Made by a program: the position numbers and the translations under genes. This document shows, in pieces, positions 23,860 through 35,900 of a stretch of 64,000 nucleotides of DNA. The DNA comes from Dipteronia dyeriana (Eukaryota > Streptophyta > Magnoliopsida > Sapindales > Sapindaceae): positions 80,520,154 through 80,584,153 of the forward strand of contig CM065298.1 in assembly GCA_032871835.1 (NCBI GenBank), in the 5' to 3' direction. Each line of letters starts with the position of its first letter. Position 1 is the stretch's first letter. Under the pieces are notes generated by a model. It saw nothing but the letters and a program-made list of their open reading frames with translations, ran no database searches and was not told the DNA's origin.

Positions 23860-24850
23860 AACAAATTCAAATAATGGTAAATCTCATCTCAAGATACCTA
23901 GCACAACATTAATATCAAGTCTTTGGACAGTAATATTAATTGTAAGTGGTACTCTTGTTGTAGCGATCAAACATTGACAATAATTAATGTCAAATAATAA
24001 ATTTATCTTTGGATCGACTTATTATTCACATGTCCAACCTTATAATCGTCACATATTTATCACCACAGGTGTGTGTGTAATTCGGCCAAGTATTAACCTT
24101 CCTTTGGGCCGACTAATACTCGCATGAATTTACATGCACACAAACATCCAACATCCCTCATGAATAATCTACACAAGAAAGGTCACTTTGGTGACATCTT
24201 GCTTCAATTAGCCCATTTAGAATGATAGATCAATTTATTTAACCATAAAAGATATACCAAATAATGGCCGGTCCCATCTTAAGATACCCAGTACAACATT
24301 AATATCAAGTCTTTAGACAATAATATTAATTGTAAGTGGTATTCTTGTTGTAGTGATCAAACATTGACAATAATTTATGTTAAATAATAAATCTATCTTT
24401 GGATCGACTTATTATTCACATGTAAAACCTTATAATCATCACATGTTTATCACCACAAATGTGTGTATAATTCGGCCAAGTATTAACCTTCCTTTGGGCC
24501 GGCTAATACCCGCATGATATACACACACGTGGTACTCCTTTAGTAGTGATCAAACATTGATAATAATTTATGTTAAATAATAAATCTATCTTTTGATCGA
24601 CTTATTATTCACATGTAAAACCTTATAATCGTCACATGTTTACCACCACAGATGTGTGTACAATTCGGTCAAGTATTAACCTTCCTTTGGGCCGGTAAAT
24701 ACCCATATGAATTTACACACACATGAATATCCAACATCCCTCATGAACAATCTATATAAGAGAGGTCACTTTGGTGACATCTTGTTTCAATTAGCCCATT
24801 TAGAATGATGGATTACTTTATTTAACCATAAAAAGGTATATTACCAAATA
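23860..24850. repeat. Tandem repeats in the copia B2 leader, three units
   Basis: Three related units begin near 23878, 24264 and 24529. Each has the blocks GATCAAACATTGA, TTATTATTCACATG and AAGTATTAACCTTCCTTTGG. The first is about 385 bp; the second and third are shortened at one end. They lie between the 5' LTR and gag, where the leader is much longer than usual. Confidence 0.8.
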
Positions 24851-25250
24851 TTTGAATTTAAGTTGATCTTTATAATAAAATGAAAATAAATAAAAAAATT
24901 ATTTCATTTTATCAAAATTACAAAAATGTCCCTTATTTTTTAAAATTATAGAAAGGTCCCTTAAGTTTTTATAATTAAAATTTGGCACAAAACTTTTGAA
25001 AATTACAAATTGACCCCGTAACGTTTCAATAATTAAAATTTGGCCCCAAACTTTTGCAAATTACAAAGTGACCCCGTAAATTTTTGATAATTATAAATCT
25101 TCTCAAAACGTTTTCTTAATTGCAAATAGATCCTGTAAGTTTTGGAAATTATAAATTGACCCCGAACTTTATCGAAATCACACAATGGCCCAAATAATTT
25201 GTAAAACAGTCCCTCAAGAATTTCGAATTTTCAAAAAAAGGGCCTAACAC
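24851..25250. repeat. Degenerate 40-60-bp repeats in the copia B2 leader
   Basis: A series of phrases such as AAATTACAAATTGACCCCGTA and AATTAAAATTTGGCCCCAAA recurs at 40-60-bp spacing. Such phrases occur in many plant LTR elements. It is non-coding. Confidence 0.65.
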
Positions 25251-26009
25251 AAAAAACAACTGAAAACCTGATTCTTTGCCGTTAACCGCTCTAAAGGCCA
25301 CCACGTCGTCGCCTAAAGGCAACGACGCACAGCGGAGCAACGAACGACGACACACAGACTCAGATCGGCAATCAACGAAGGCCAACACCGATCCAAACCT
25401 GATCGAGCAACCGACGGCTGGAGGAGGTGATGGATCCCCCGATCTGGACCTGCGGCGTGATCGACCCCCGTCCATCTGTATCTTAGCCGTAATCGTACGG
25501 TTTTGATCCCAAAACTCGTCGGAAAATCAGAACTGAATGGTGTTGACCGAGAGCGAGAGAACTGGTTTTGGGCGAGAGAAAATGGGGTTGGCTGGGATAT
25601 GGTGGCATTGATTGAGTTGGATCTGAATCCACAGAGGAAACCTGGTCAGATGATCTGATTCCAAATTCCTTAATCAGAACAAAACGAGATCTGAATATCC
25701 AACTCCAGACCTTCGACCTCATATTCGCATAACTACGATCTGAATCCAACCCCATCTCCATGTTCACCCACCAAGCAAATCCAGAATCCACAAAAACAAA
25801 CATAAACAAAACAAAATATAATCATGGATTTAACATATATATTAGACAATAAATATGTTTCAGAAGCAAAACAAATCCATAATATATTTTTGTTCAATGG
25901 ATCAGACATCAAAACTAATGCAAATGAACAATAAAATTCAAAATTTCATAAAACCTAAAATCTAAATCTCAATTCTCAAGAATCGATTATGGGTGGCTCT
26001 GATACCACT
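25251..26009 (-). other. Copia B2 leader proximal to the 5' LTR, with primer-binding site
   Basis: The minus strand reads TGGTATCAGAGCC at 25995-26007, two bases from the LTR. This matches the 3' end of initiator tRNA-Met, the usual copia primer. The rest is GC-richer than the surroundings (25270-25500) and has open frames on both strands without a recognisable domain. It may be acquired sequence or an ancestral part of this family's leader. Confidence 0.75.
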
Positions 26010-26547
26010 TGTTAGGATTTCGATTAACACAAAACTATAACATGCTTAGGCATAAAATTAATCTGAATGTTTAACCTAAACATATTTTTATACATACTTA
26101 ATCAAACCCTAAACAATATAACATAACCCATATCAATTCTAGAGAAAATACGTAAATCTAGAAAACGGAAGCGTAACTGAATCCATTGCTGAAGATATGT
26201 GAACCGGTTGTGATTTTCTAAATTATCACGACCTTTATGAGCCCTACTGTGTTCTATTTGCTCTGTTGATGGGATATAGAGAAAACTAAAGTATCGTGTA
26301 ATTTGGGGACCATAACCCTAAATATATATAATAATCAAATTATTATATGTTGGCTATTTCTAATTCGGCCCCTCAACAAATTAGAAATAGCACTCTGATA
26401 TCTACACATTAATTCCATGACAATTATACCATTAAGCCTTAATTCTTTAAATCTTAATTAGATCACTTTAATTTAGGCTTAACCAAAAGATAGCACAACA
26501 CATTTAATATTCACATGTGTGGCCCCATATGATGGAATTTTCCAACA
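26010..26547 (-). repeat. 5' LTR of copia B2
   Basis: 538 bp, the same length as the 3' LTR, with about 11 differences by eye. The TTGAT duplication follows at 26548-26552. Confidence 0.95.
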
Positions 26548-27389
26548 TTGATCACTTTACTAATGACAACATTACCAGAACCATATGATTTGAGAAGATA
26601 AAAAAACATATATATTGTTTCCTTTTGCCACAACTCTCCGAGAAGCATACCAACATCAGAACTAGCAAGCTCAAAAGGACAATTCAACTTGCTGATCCCA
26701 TTAATTCCATAAAGGATTTAGATATATAATACATACAAAGCCCAAGAACACAATTAAAATTTTGCTATTATAGCAATTGAAATATATAGTTTCAAACTTT
26801 CTTCCCAGGTCAAAACTCAGAAGATATCAATAAGCTAAATAAATATAAAAACTTTGCAATTTATAAGCAGACATAACCAACTTCTTCACTTTTCCCATAT
26901 ATAGTTTTGGTATGGGAACCCAAACAAGGAATCAATCCATGTTACATGTTACAAATAAAAAATAAACACATTTCACCATTAACAATAACAAAATCAAATC
27001 TCATCAAAATAATAAGAACAACAGCAGTTCAAGCAATTCAAATGTCCCCAAGCAGTTATTGAATCAAATCTCACCCAATCCAACACCATTTTTTTATTAT
27101 ATTTTTATTTTTGAACATAGAAGTTATTTTCATTTTGAACACATAACATATTTTTCTTTCAAATTGTATTATGTAAAAACTCACCAGAAGATCAAAAAGC
27201 ATAGAAATCCTGAAAAGAAAATAGAAACAAAGAAAACAAATTCTTAAAATTTTGAAATATAAAATCTAATTAATTTAAAAAAACAAACAATATACACAAA
27301 TAGAAATAAAAAAACACAAATTCATTACCCAATATACGCCATTGAAGGAAATGTAGAAATCCAAGAAAAGAAACAAAGAAAACAAATTC
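26548..27389. other. AT-rich region, no gene recognised
   Basis: AT-rich sequence that was contiguous with 19900-20030 before copia B2 inserted. It could be intron of the former kinase-like gene, but no EF-hand or kinase exon is visible. Sequence around 27345-27425 repeats that around 27195-27275 (AAGAAAACAAATTC then AAAATTTTGAAATATAAAAT). Confidence 0.4.
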
Positions 27390-27740
27390 CTAAAATTTTG
27401 AAATATAAAATCTAATTAATTTCTCTAGACATGGAATCACACATAGCAAAAAGAAATCATGACAGTGGAGTTGTCGACAAGAGAAACAACGGGAGAAATC
27501 ATGACAGTGAAGTCGTTGACAGACAATAGCAAAACAAAAAAATACAGTACCTGAAGACGGCGTCGACGACCGAGGGAAACAGCGTAGACGAGCGAGTGTG
27601 ATAGCACCAACGGCAAGAGCAACGGCTTCGAAGAACGTGGGTAGCAGCAACAACAACGGCTTCAGTGTCAACAATCTTTTTTTTTTCTCTTTATTTCTTT
27701 TTCTCTGTTTGTTGATCGATGAAAACAAACAAACCCTAAC
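27390..27740 (-). other. GC-richer segment with coding-like composition, unassigned
   Basis: Minus-strand frames here are rich in Leu, Ser and Arg, and a possible donor (CTTCAG followed by GTACTG) lies near 27549-27560. A 24-bp phrase with AAATCATGACAGTG occurs twice (27456 and 27496). It could be the start of a captured gene or a pseudogene. No family is recognised. Confidence 0.25.
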
Positions 27741-29302
27741 AAAACAAAACTTATTTTACTTCCACCTTTTTTTAATAGTTTAATTTCAATTTAAGGGTAA
27801 TTTTGTCTAAAAGTGATCAAAAATGATAAAAACAATCAAATATAAATTGGTGGCTAAAATTAGTAAACCCATATTTTTTTTGGCTCTTTATGAATTCACC
27901 CCTATAATATATATTACCATATATAAATATTATATAAAATATTATATATTATAATATGATTATAAAATATAATAATATAATATATTATATATTTATAATA
28001 ACAAATATATAATATATATGTAATAATATTTAATATATATTTTATATATTATATTAAGATAATATATACAATTATATTTTTTATTATATAATAATATATA
28101 TATTATAATTATTTATTTATAATTTAGAGTTTAGTTTTGATTAATTCATTTTTTGATATGTTTTTTTAATTAATTTTTGATGTGTTACTTTTGTTTAATT
28201 TAAAAATTACAATACAAAAATTATATTGGTTAATTATTTAATCAATTTGTTTATAGTTGTAATAATATTAAACAAAATGTCAAAATTGATATTTCAATTT
28301 TTTGATATTTTTCGGTTAACCTACCGGACGCGGTTTTTTCGTTTTTATTTTCAAAATACAGCTTTCACTATATGCTGCTAGATACGTTTTCAGAATTCGA
28401 AACTGAAACAAAAAATACTGTTTTCATTTTCATTTTTATTTTTAAAAAACATCAATTGAAAAACGCTTACATGACGGACCCTTATATTTTCATTTTTAAC
28501 CTACATATGCAAGTTTAACTTTTAATAAAAAATATTTATTAGAAATTATCCAAATATCATTGTATAAAAACCTTTCCCAAATTGTCACTCCTCCCTTCTC
28601 TCTTCTGTCATCTCTGCCACATATCCCACCTTTGTCGGAAATGGTGCCACCTGACACAAGCGGCAGTGATGGTGCACTGTTTGGGCAGCGTGCACTTAGG
28701 CATGGCAATAGTGCCACAAGCCCACAGATGCAACCCCTTTCCAGTGGTGCTAAAGAAAGAGAATAAAGGAAACAAAACCTAAATAGAGGAAAAATTATAG
28801 ATACACCAATTTGGATTGTACTCTTTAAAAAAGCAAAAAAAAAAAAAATCCACATAATTTTAGAGTGAATTTTTTGATTCATCTATAAAATTTGTTAAGA
28901 CAAGATGATGTTGGTTCACCACTCACACCCATATCATGAGATTATGGTTTTGAGTTTATTATCCTCCCATAAAAACCCTGAATTATTTTAATATTTCATA
29001 AAAAAATCTATACAATTTTTTAAGATTGAAAGTTTTATCCAAGATTTTACGTTTTTTTTTCAAGATTTTTTTTCTTAAGATTTCACATTTTGTAATCCAA
29101 AAATTGAAAAAAAAGATACAAGGGAATTTTCGTAATTTGTGGTTAGGACAACTTGTTTGGTTGAACTTTCTGCTTCCTTAAAAGGTTTATTTAAGTTCTT
29201 TAGAGTTGTTTGGTTGAACTTTTGAGATCTTCTATTTTAAATTGAGTATATACTAGTATAGTTTAAATCTCTACCAGATAAAAGCCCACAGAGTGATACT
29301 TC
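27741..29302. other. AT-rich spacer upstream of MED8
   Basis: It includes a very AT-rich block of TATATAATA repeats (27905-28130) and homopolymer-rich sequence. A GC-richer segment at 28600-28770 has short overlapping frames in both directions without a domain. No gene is supported. Confidence 0.5.
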
Positions 29303-29916
29303 TCTCTCTCTATATATATATATATTTTAGTGCAAATAGATCTTCCTCTACCACAGGTTTTTCAAAAGCCAACTAAGACTCCGTTTGAGTGAGCTTCTTC
29401 AAGTAGTTCATTTATGAGTAGATCTTTTAGGAGTAAATCTTTAAAAGTAGACCTTTTACAAATAGAACTTTTAATTGGAAGATGTTGATCATTTGATTGT
29501 CAATTAGAAAAAACTTTTTTAAATGGTAAGATTACTAAAATATTCAAAAGCTTTTTTAAATGGTAAAATTACCAAAATATTCAAAAACTATTTTAAATGA
29601 TAAGATTATATTTGAATTTGTAGGGTTATTAACAAAACTCAAAAAAATTTAATTAAAAAAATCTAAAATTTGAATTTATCGGTTTAGATGTAAAACAATA
29701 TTTTTAATACAAACAAATGACACAATATTTAGGAAAATGAGTTTTTTTTTTAAAAATTAAAAAAGGCCGTCTCTTTTTTTAATTAGAAAAAAAGCTGTTT
29801 TAGTCGATAGACACTTTAGACAGCTTTTTACTTTCGTTTCATGTATCTCATGATATGTGAAACTATAGAATCCGTTGTGTGCTCAGTTGAACCATCGCTG
29901 TCTTGGTTTTCCAACG
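29303..29916 (+). promoter_or_regulatory. MED8 5' flank with CT and AT microsatellites
   Basis: The (CT)n(AT)n tract at 29303-29325 and the AT-rich stretch after it could provide core promoter elements. A short inverted repeat (AAAAGCTGTTTTAGTC with GACAGCTTTTTA) lies at 29790-29831. The transcription start cannot be fixed. An upstream in-frame ATG at 29875 would add 14 residues; the ATG at 29917 is preferred because the known family begins close to this point. Confidence 0.35.
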
Positions 29917-32900
29917 ATGGATGGAGTGGTGATTCAAGACCAGTCCCAGCAGCAACAGCAGCAACCGCCGCCGGTGGAGAGGCTGAACCAGGCGGTGGTA
30001 CATCAGCTGAATCTAGAGTCCTTGAAGACCCGGGCCATCAGCCTCATCAAGGCCATTTCTCGCATCCTTGAAGACTTCGACGCCTATGGCCGCACCAATA
30101 CTACCCCCAAATGGTATTTCATATTTGTCTTCTAAAGCTCAATAATTCGTGAACACGATATGAATATGAAGCCATTTTAGCTCGTTAGGTTTGAGTGTTG
30201 ACTGTTGAGGGGTAATGATTAAGGGTTAATGGTTAAATACAGTTATGGGTGTTGACATGATTAATTAAACAACGATCAAGTTGATACACACGATAGAGGG
30301 TTGAATATCAAGGGTTTCTGATACAATTAAACAGGGTTCAGGTTGACATGAACATGATAAGGGTTTGAGGTTAAGGGATCTAACATGATTAATTTAACAG
30401 GGTTCAATTTGATACAAACATGATTAAAGGGTTGAAGGTTAAGGGTTTTCTGTCACAATTAAACAGGGTTTACGTTGACACGAACATGACAGTGGGGTGA
30501 GGGTTAAGGGACTAACACGATTAATCGAACAAGGTTCAAGTTGACAAGAACACCATAGGGGTTTGTGGGTTAAGGGTTCTGCCATAATTGATGAAACAGG
30601 GTTTGGGTTGACATGAACACGAGTACTATGGACACTTTTTTACACAACCCACGAACATTACAAAATATGAAGCAATTAGCGGGTTAGGGTTGTGGATTTT
30701 GAAACAGTTAATTACATTGATGCAAGCATGACATGATGGCACAAATTGTGAAATTTTTATTGGATTTGATTAAATGGCTGCTAGTTTTGGGAAATTTGGA
30801 GATGAGAAAAGTTCAAAGATGGGAAATTGTTAGTTTAAGTGCTGTTTTTTGCTTTTGCGTTGATTGGGGTTGTGTGTGTTTCAGGCAGGATATTTTGGGG
30901 CAGTATTCAATGGTGAATCTTGAGCTTTTCAACATTATGGATGAGATAAAGAAGGTTTCCAAGGCTTTTGTGGTTCATCCGAAGAATGTCCATGCGGAGA
31001 ATGCTACAAGTATGCTTATCTTTCTTTGTATCAGGCATATAATCTATATTGATTGTATAATGTTTTGCCTTCCGTTTGTAGTTTTTTTCATTGTTATAAT
31101 GTATGCATAATATATGTAGTTTTGTGGTTTAACACTTTTCGCAGACTTGATTGCCATTTATACTAGATTTCTTGAATATGCATTTGATTGATTATAGTTT
31201 GTCAAATGTAAGGACCAGGAACGTGATTTGTTTCTCTGTTATGGTGAAGTGAGCTGTACTCATTGCACTATTGTTAAAGGGTAAATTAAAATTTCTCTAT
31301 ATCAAAAATATAATATGAAATATCAATTTTTTTACTATTGTAATGTGTTGTTGGAAAAGTTTTTATTTAGTGGTGGGAGGCTGACAACAGCAGTTTTAGA
31401 CTTAGGAGATGCTGTCTATCCCAATTAGGTCGATGTTCTACTTGTACATCATTGTTCCCTCACCGGCGCATCCTCCCTAAGCCAAATATAGAATAAGATG
31501 AAATGTGGAACTAAGTCTGCTGTTCATGTTATGGATTTTCAATGAAATTGTCATAATTTCTAATTAGGAGGTCAAATTTTAATGGCAAGCTAATGGGACG
31601 TTCGGTGGTAACAGTATTACCTGTTATGTTGTCCTCAAAGTTACTGCCGGAGATGGAAATGGATGACAACTCCTTGAGAGAACAGTTACTTCAGGGAATG
31701 CAACACCTGCCAATACTCCAACAGATTGAGAAATTGAAGGTGATTTAGAGTTCATTGAGACTACTGTATGTAATTTTCTTGCTTGGTATAAGCTTTTCAA
31801 ATTTTACAGACTAGAATTGACATGATTGGAGCGGCTTGTGAAAGTGCTGAAAAAGTGCTAGCTGATACCCGCAAAGCCTATTGTTTCGGTACCCGTCAAG
31901 GGCCAGCAATTCTGCCAACTTTAGACAAGGGTCAGGCTATGAAAATTCAAGAACAAGAGAATTTACTGCGTGCTGCTGTTAATAATGGTGAAGGTAATTC
32001 TCTTTACAACCCTGTATTCATACAAACACACTCGCACGAGGCTCTTTCTGCCTCACTAGGCCTGCATTTTATTGTAATCAATGTTATTTGTGTCATTTGC
32101 ATTGAGAGCAAATTTGCATCAATCTAGATTTTAGGTCTGCATTCTATCATGTATAATCAATTTATTAATCTTTTTATACAAAATCTTACTGATCTAGATC
32201 ATTTATCCCAGTAGAAATACTTGTGATACTTTGGTTAGTTTTGGTCAAATAAGAAACATAGAAATTAACAGAAGCACCCATGTGGACTATGGACACAAAA
32301 ATTTGATGATTTTTTTTTTTCAAGTTGCATTTCTCCCATTCAATGCATAAATTCTTCATGTTGGTTCCCTTAGTGCCTTACCACAAAGAAGTTCCATCTC
32401 ATCAAGTTTGGCTGCATGCACATTACAGTAAAAACAGTAGTAAGTGAAAAAGTAAAATGAGAAGACTATAAAGTTGTCTCACTTTAAGTCCTGTGTTATT
32501 AGGAACTATTTTTCTTGACTGATCCAGTAATACTGGTCATCTCATAATTATAATTTATTCTGTCTGTTTCTCTGATCTAGGTCAATTAAAGTTCTGAATT
32601 TGTAGTCACTTGATGCACTAGGTCATTGCATGTGTGCTAATTTTACGTTGTGCCTTATTGAGCTCGTAATTTGTAGGGACAGCCACCAATTTAATATTGA
32701 ATTATAATTTGAGGTTCATCTGTTCGTTCTTGCTTCCATGATAGAAGTGCCTGTTCAATTGAATTTTGGGACAGCTTTCCTGTGTCAAAATAATGTCTTT
32801 TATACATATGTAGCATTAATCTTGAAGTTTTTGCTATAGCATTTAAGTTGTGCAATAAGAGCTTGTTTACCTGATAAGTGCACGTGTATCAATAATTCAT

Positions 32901-35900
32901 TTATGCAGGTCTACGGATTCCTGTAGACCAGAGGCAGATCACAACTGCACTTCCAATGCATCTGGTTGATTTACTGACTGTAGGTGATGGAGTGCATACA
33001 TTTTCAGATACTTCTGGTAATACTTAATTTTTTATTTTACAAACATGAATACCCTTTATTAATATTAGATTGTGTACCAAGTGTATTAAAGCATTTTTCA
33101 AAACTAACAGGCATGTACATGAAGAATACACCACCGTTGTCGTCAAACAACCTTGCTAGTCAGGGGAATCTGTTGCAGGTAAAACATTGTCTTTTATTTA
33201 AAGATTCATTGCCAAACTTCTGTATATTTTATGTCTGGTGAGTGCTCGGTGCATGTGTGAAAGTAGGAAGTGAAGAGAGGCATTGTGCTATAAGTCATTT
33301 GCTTGCAGTTGCTGTCCTATGTTTCTGTCTTCTTGTGAATCCTTTTCTGTAAGTAAATTAATTGTTTCTAGGGAAAAGAGTCATATCTTTCTGGTGCTTC
33401 ACTCTTTTTCCACCTTTTTTTTGCTGCCAATATAAGTTTCAAGAAAAGGTGGAAAGCAGTAGTAAACCTATTTATTTATCTTTGCTACTTGATTCCGATT
33501 AGTTTTCTCATAGCTTTAAATGTGGATGCTCTATATATTACAAAGTTACCTTTTCAAGGATGATAGAGACAATCTTTTACTTGACTGAATGGTTCTTTTT
33601 ATAATCTTTTGGTGGCTATTGGTGCAAATCTTGCAAAATTTGTGTTTGTTTATTTTCCTACCAAAGTTGCAAGGGAGAGTTGGATTATCTTACTTATAAC
33701 ATTACTCTTCATAGGTTTTCCCCTTTAGGCTGTGAGCCCACATGTAACTTGATATTGCACTGTTATGGCTGAATTTTAACTTTTGGCTTTCCTGGAACCA
33801 GCCTGACATCCTTTTTATTGTCATCTCAGTCCAGGTTGTTTTCGTTTGGTATTTCAGACTGTCCCTAGCTGATTGCAGAAGCTTTCTTTCGAACTATGTT
33901 TGTATCTATTATGTTTTAGATCAGGACATCAAGTATGTCATTTTTAGATCAGGACATCAAGTATGTCATTGTTATTTGGTTTCATTCTGTTTTTTTTTTT
34001 GAAATGTTATTTGTACTTTTAGGTCAACTGCTGGTTCACATTTTTTGTGAAACATTCTTGAGATTTAATAATTTGTTTTTTCTACTACAAAAAAAGTGTT
34101 TATATTATTCCCATGATCCCATCCAGTCGGTGCTTATGAAACTAATTTGGCTGTTTTATGTGATCTTTCTGAATATCTAGGTCCTAGTTGCAGATTCTTC
34201 ATGCCATATCCTTTATGATTCTACTTCAGTGCTTGTACACTGCTAAACCTGGGAGAGTGACATCTTTTGTAATCATTTTATTAGATTTGAACCGTGAAGC
34301 TATAACTGTGTGGTAGGTCTGGATAGAGACCATCCTACCAACTTCCTCATGTTGGTTTTCTGTTGAATCCTTGTGCAATCTGATTTGAAACCCAAGCCTC
34401 TTGTGATGCTTGCTTGACATTCTTGTTGTGACTTGATCTCTCATACTTCTTAATGAGAACCCTTACGAGTTGTTTAAATTATCTCTCAATCTTGTGAATA
34501 ATAATTAGTTATAAGTGGCATAACTGTTATCTCTTACTGTAATTCTCAAACAGGGTTCTGGATTGTTTAAATTATTTCTCTCATCTTGTGAATAATAATT
34601 AGTAATAATTAGTTATAAGTGGCATAACTGTTATCTCTTACTGTAATTCTCAAACAGGGTTCTGGAGCACAACTTATGGGGAGATCTGCTGCATCACCCT
34701 CTGGTGCTACAGGTGCTAATTCATTTGATAACACAGCTGCATCTCCATTGCAGTATGCCAACTCACCTAGGTCTGGCACGACCATGATGAATACTCCATC
34801 CCCTCAGCAACAAACCCAGCAACAACAGCAGCAGCAGCAGCAACAGCAGCAGCAGGTGCAAAGGCAGAAAATGATGCAATTACCTCAGCATCAACAGCAA
34901 CTTCTTGCTCAGCAACAGTTCAGGCAGTCTTCAATGCAAGGACTGGGACAGGTGTAGTTTGCTGACGCCTGACAGTTCAGTTTAATAATAATGAGTGATT
35001 AGTATTGGTTAGCCTTATGTTTGTTAGACTGGCTCTTGTATCCATTATTTTTTTTAAAGCTTCCCTTACATCTAAAATGGAAAATATATATGGCATATTT
35101 CATATTTGACATGCAATATATGTGTGTGTTAATGCCTCATTTTTAATTTTAATTTTATTAATTTTGTAAAGGGAAAGGAGGTTTTATGGTGGAAAGTGAA
35201 AACACAGAAACTTGTGAATTTCAGATATTTTGATATGGATTTTATTCTGTGATCAATGCTTTGTTTGTACTCCAATGATTTGATGTCCTGGTTTTGTATA
35301 GGGTTAACGAGTCACATCTTTGACATTGTACAGCTATATCTCCCAACTTTTTTTTTTTTTCTGAAAGTTGGCTAAAAAATTCTTTCTTGAGCGGTATAAA
35401 GTAGTAACTTAGGTTGACTGTCTTTTATTATATTCACTTGTAGAATAATCTTTGGTTCAGCTGTTTGACATTTTACATTTAACTGCTATATTCTTGCCCA
35501 GAGCCAGCTGCCACAGCTGCATGATTTACAAGGCCAGACACAACAGAAGTTTCAGCAGGTAATCTAGTATTTAGATTGTTTTATTTTATTTTTCTTCCTT
35601 TTCTCTCTTATTATTTTGTATTGTGCATACATGTTTACAAGTAAACTCACATTAAACTCCGCTATTTCTTATTCATATCCTTTAGAATTCTATGAATTGA
35701 ATTTTCTCAATACTCGGTCGTTGGTCTTAGTCTATTCAATTCTAAGCAATGTATATAAAGTGATACCAATGAGAGAATGTGAGTTGATTCTATGTGATGG
35801 GTAATTTGAGATGTTTCTTCTGACTCTTATGTTACATATTTTGTGCATGATTAAGCAATTATACTTACGTTTTTCATGCTCTACCAGTTACACGGCCAAC

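Larger units (their letters stand above)
20031..26547 (-). mobile_element. Structurally complete Ty1/copia element B2 with internal deletion
   Basis: A 6,517-bp element bounded by two 538-bp LTRs and by the perfect 5-bp duplication TTGAT (20026-20030 and 26548-26552). On the minus strand the order is 5' LTR, primer site, long leader with tandem repeats, gag, truncated pol, polypurine tract and 3' LTR. Protease and the integrase core are deleted, and pol has stops, so it is non-autonomous. The LTRs differ at about 11 positions by eye (about 98% identity), so insertion is recent compared with B1. Confidence 0.95.

Noticed and set aside
24000..24840. Possible CRISPR-like or satellite array
   Set aside because: Units of 265-385 bp in a retrotransposon leader of a plant genome; no short repeat-spacer pattern.
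28560..28882. Frames of 66-128 codons on both strands
   Set aside because: No domain, no splice context and mutually exclusive frames; kept as spacer.
29875..29916. Upstream in-frame start for MED8
   Set aside because: It would add 14 residues with no likeness to the family N-terminus; 29917 is preferred, though the upstream start cannot be excluded.
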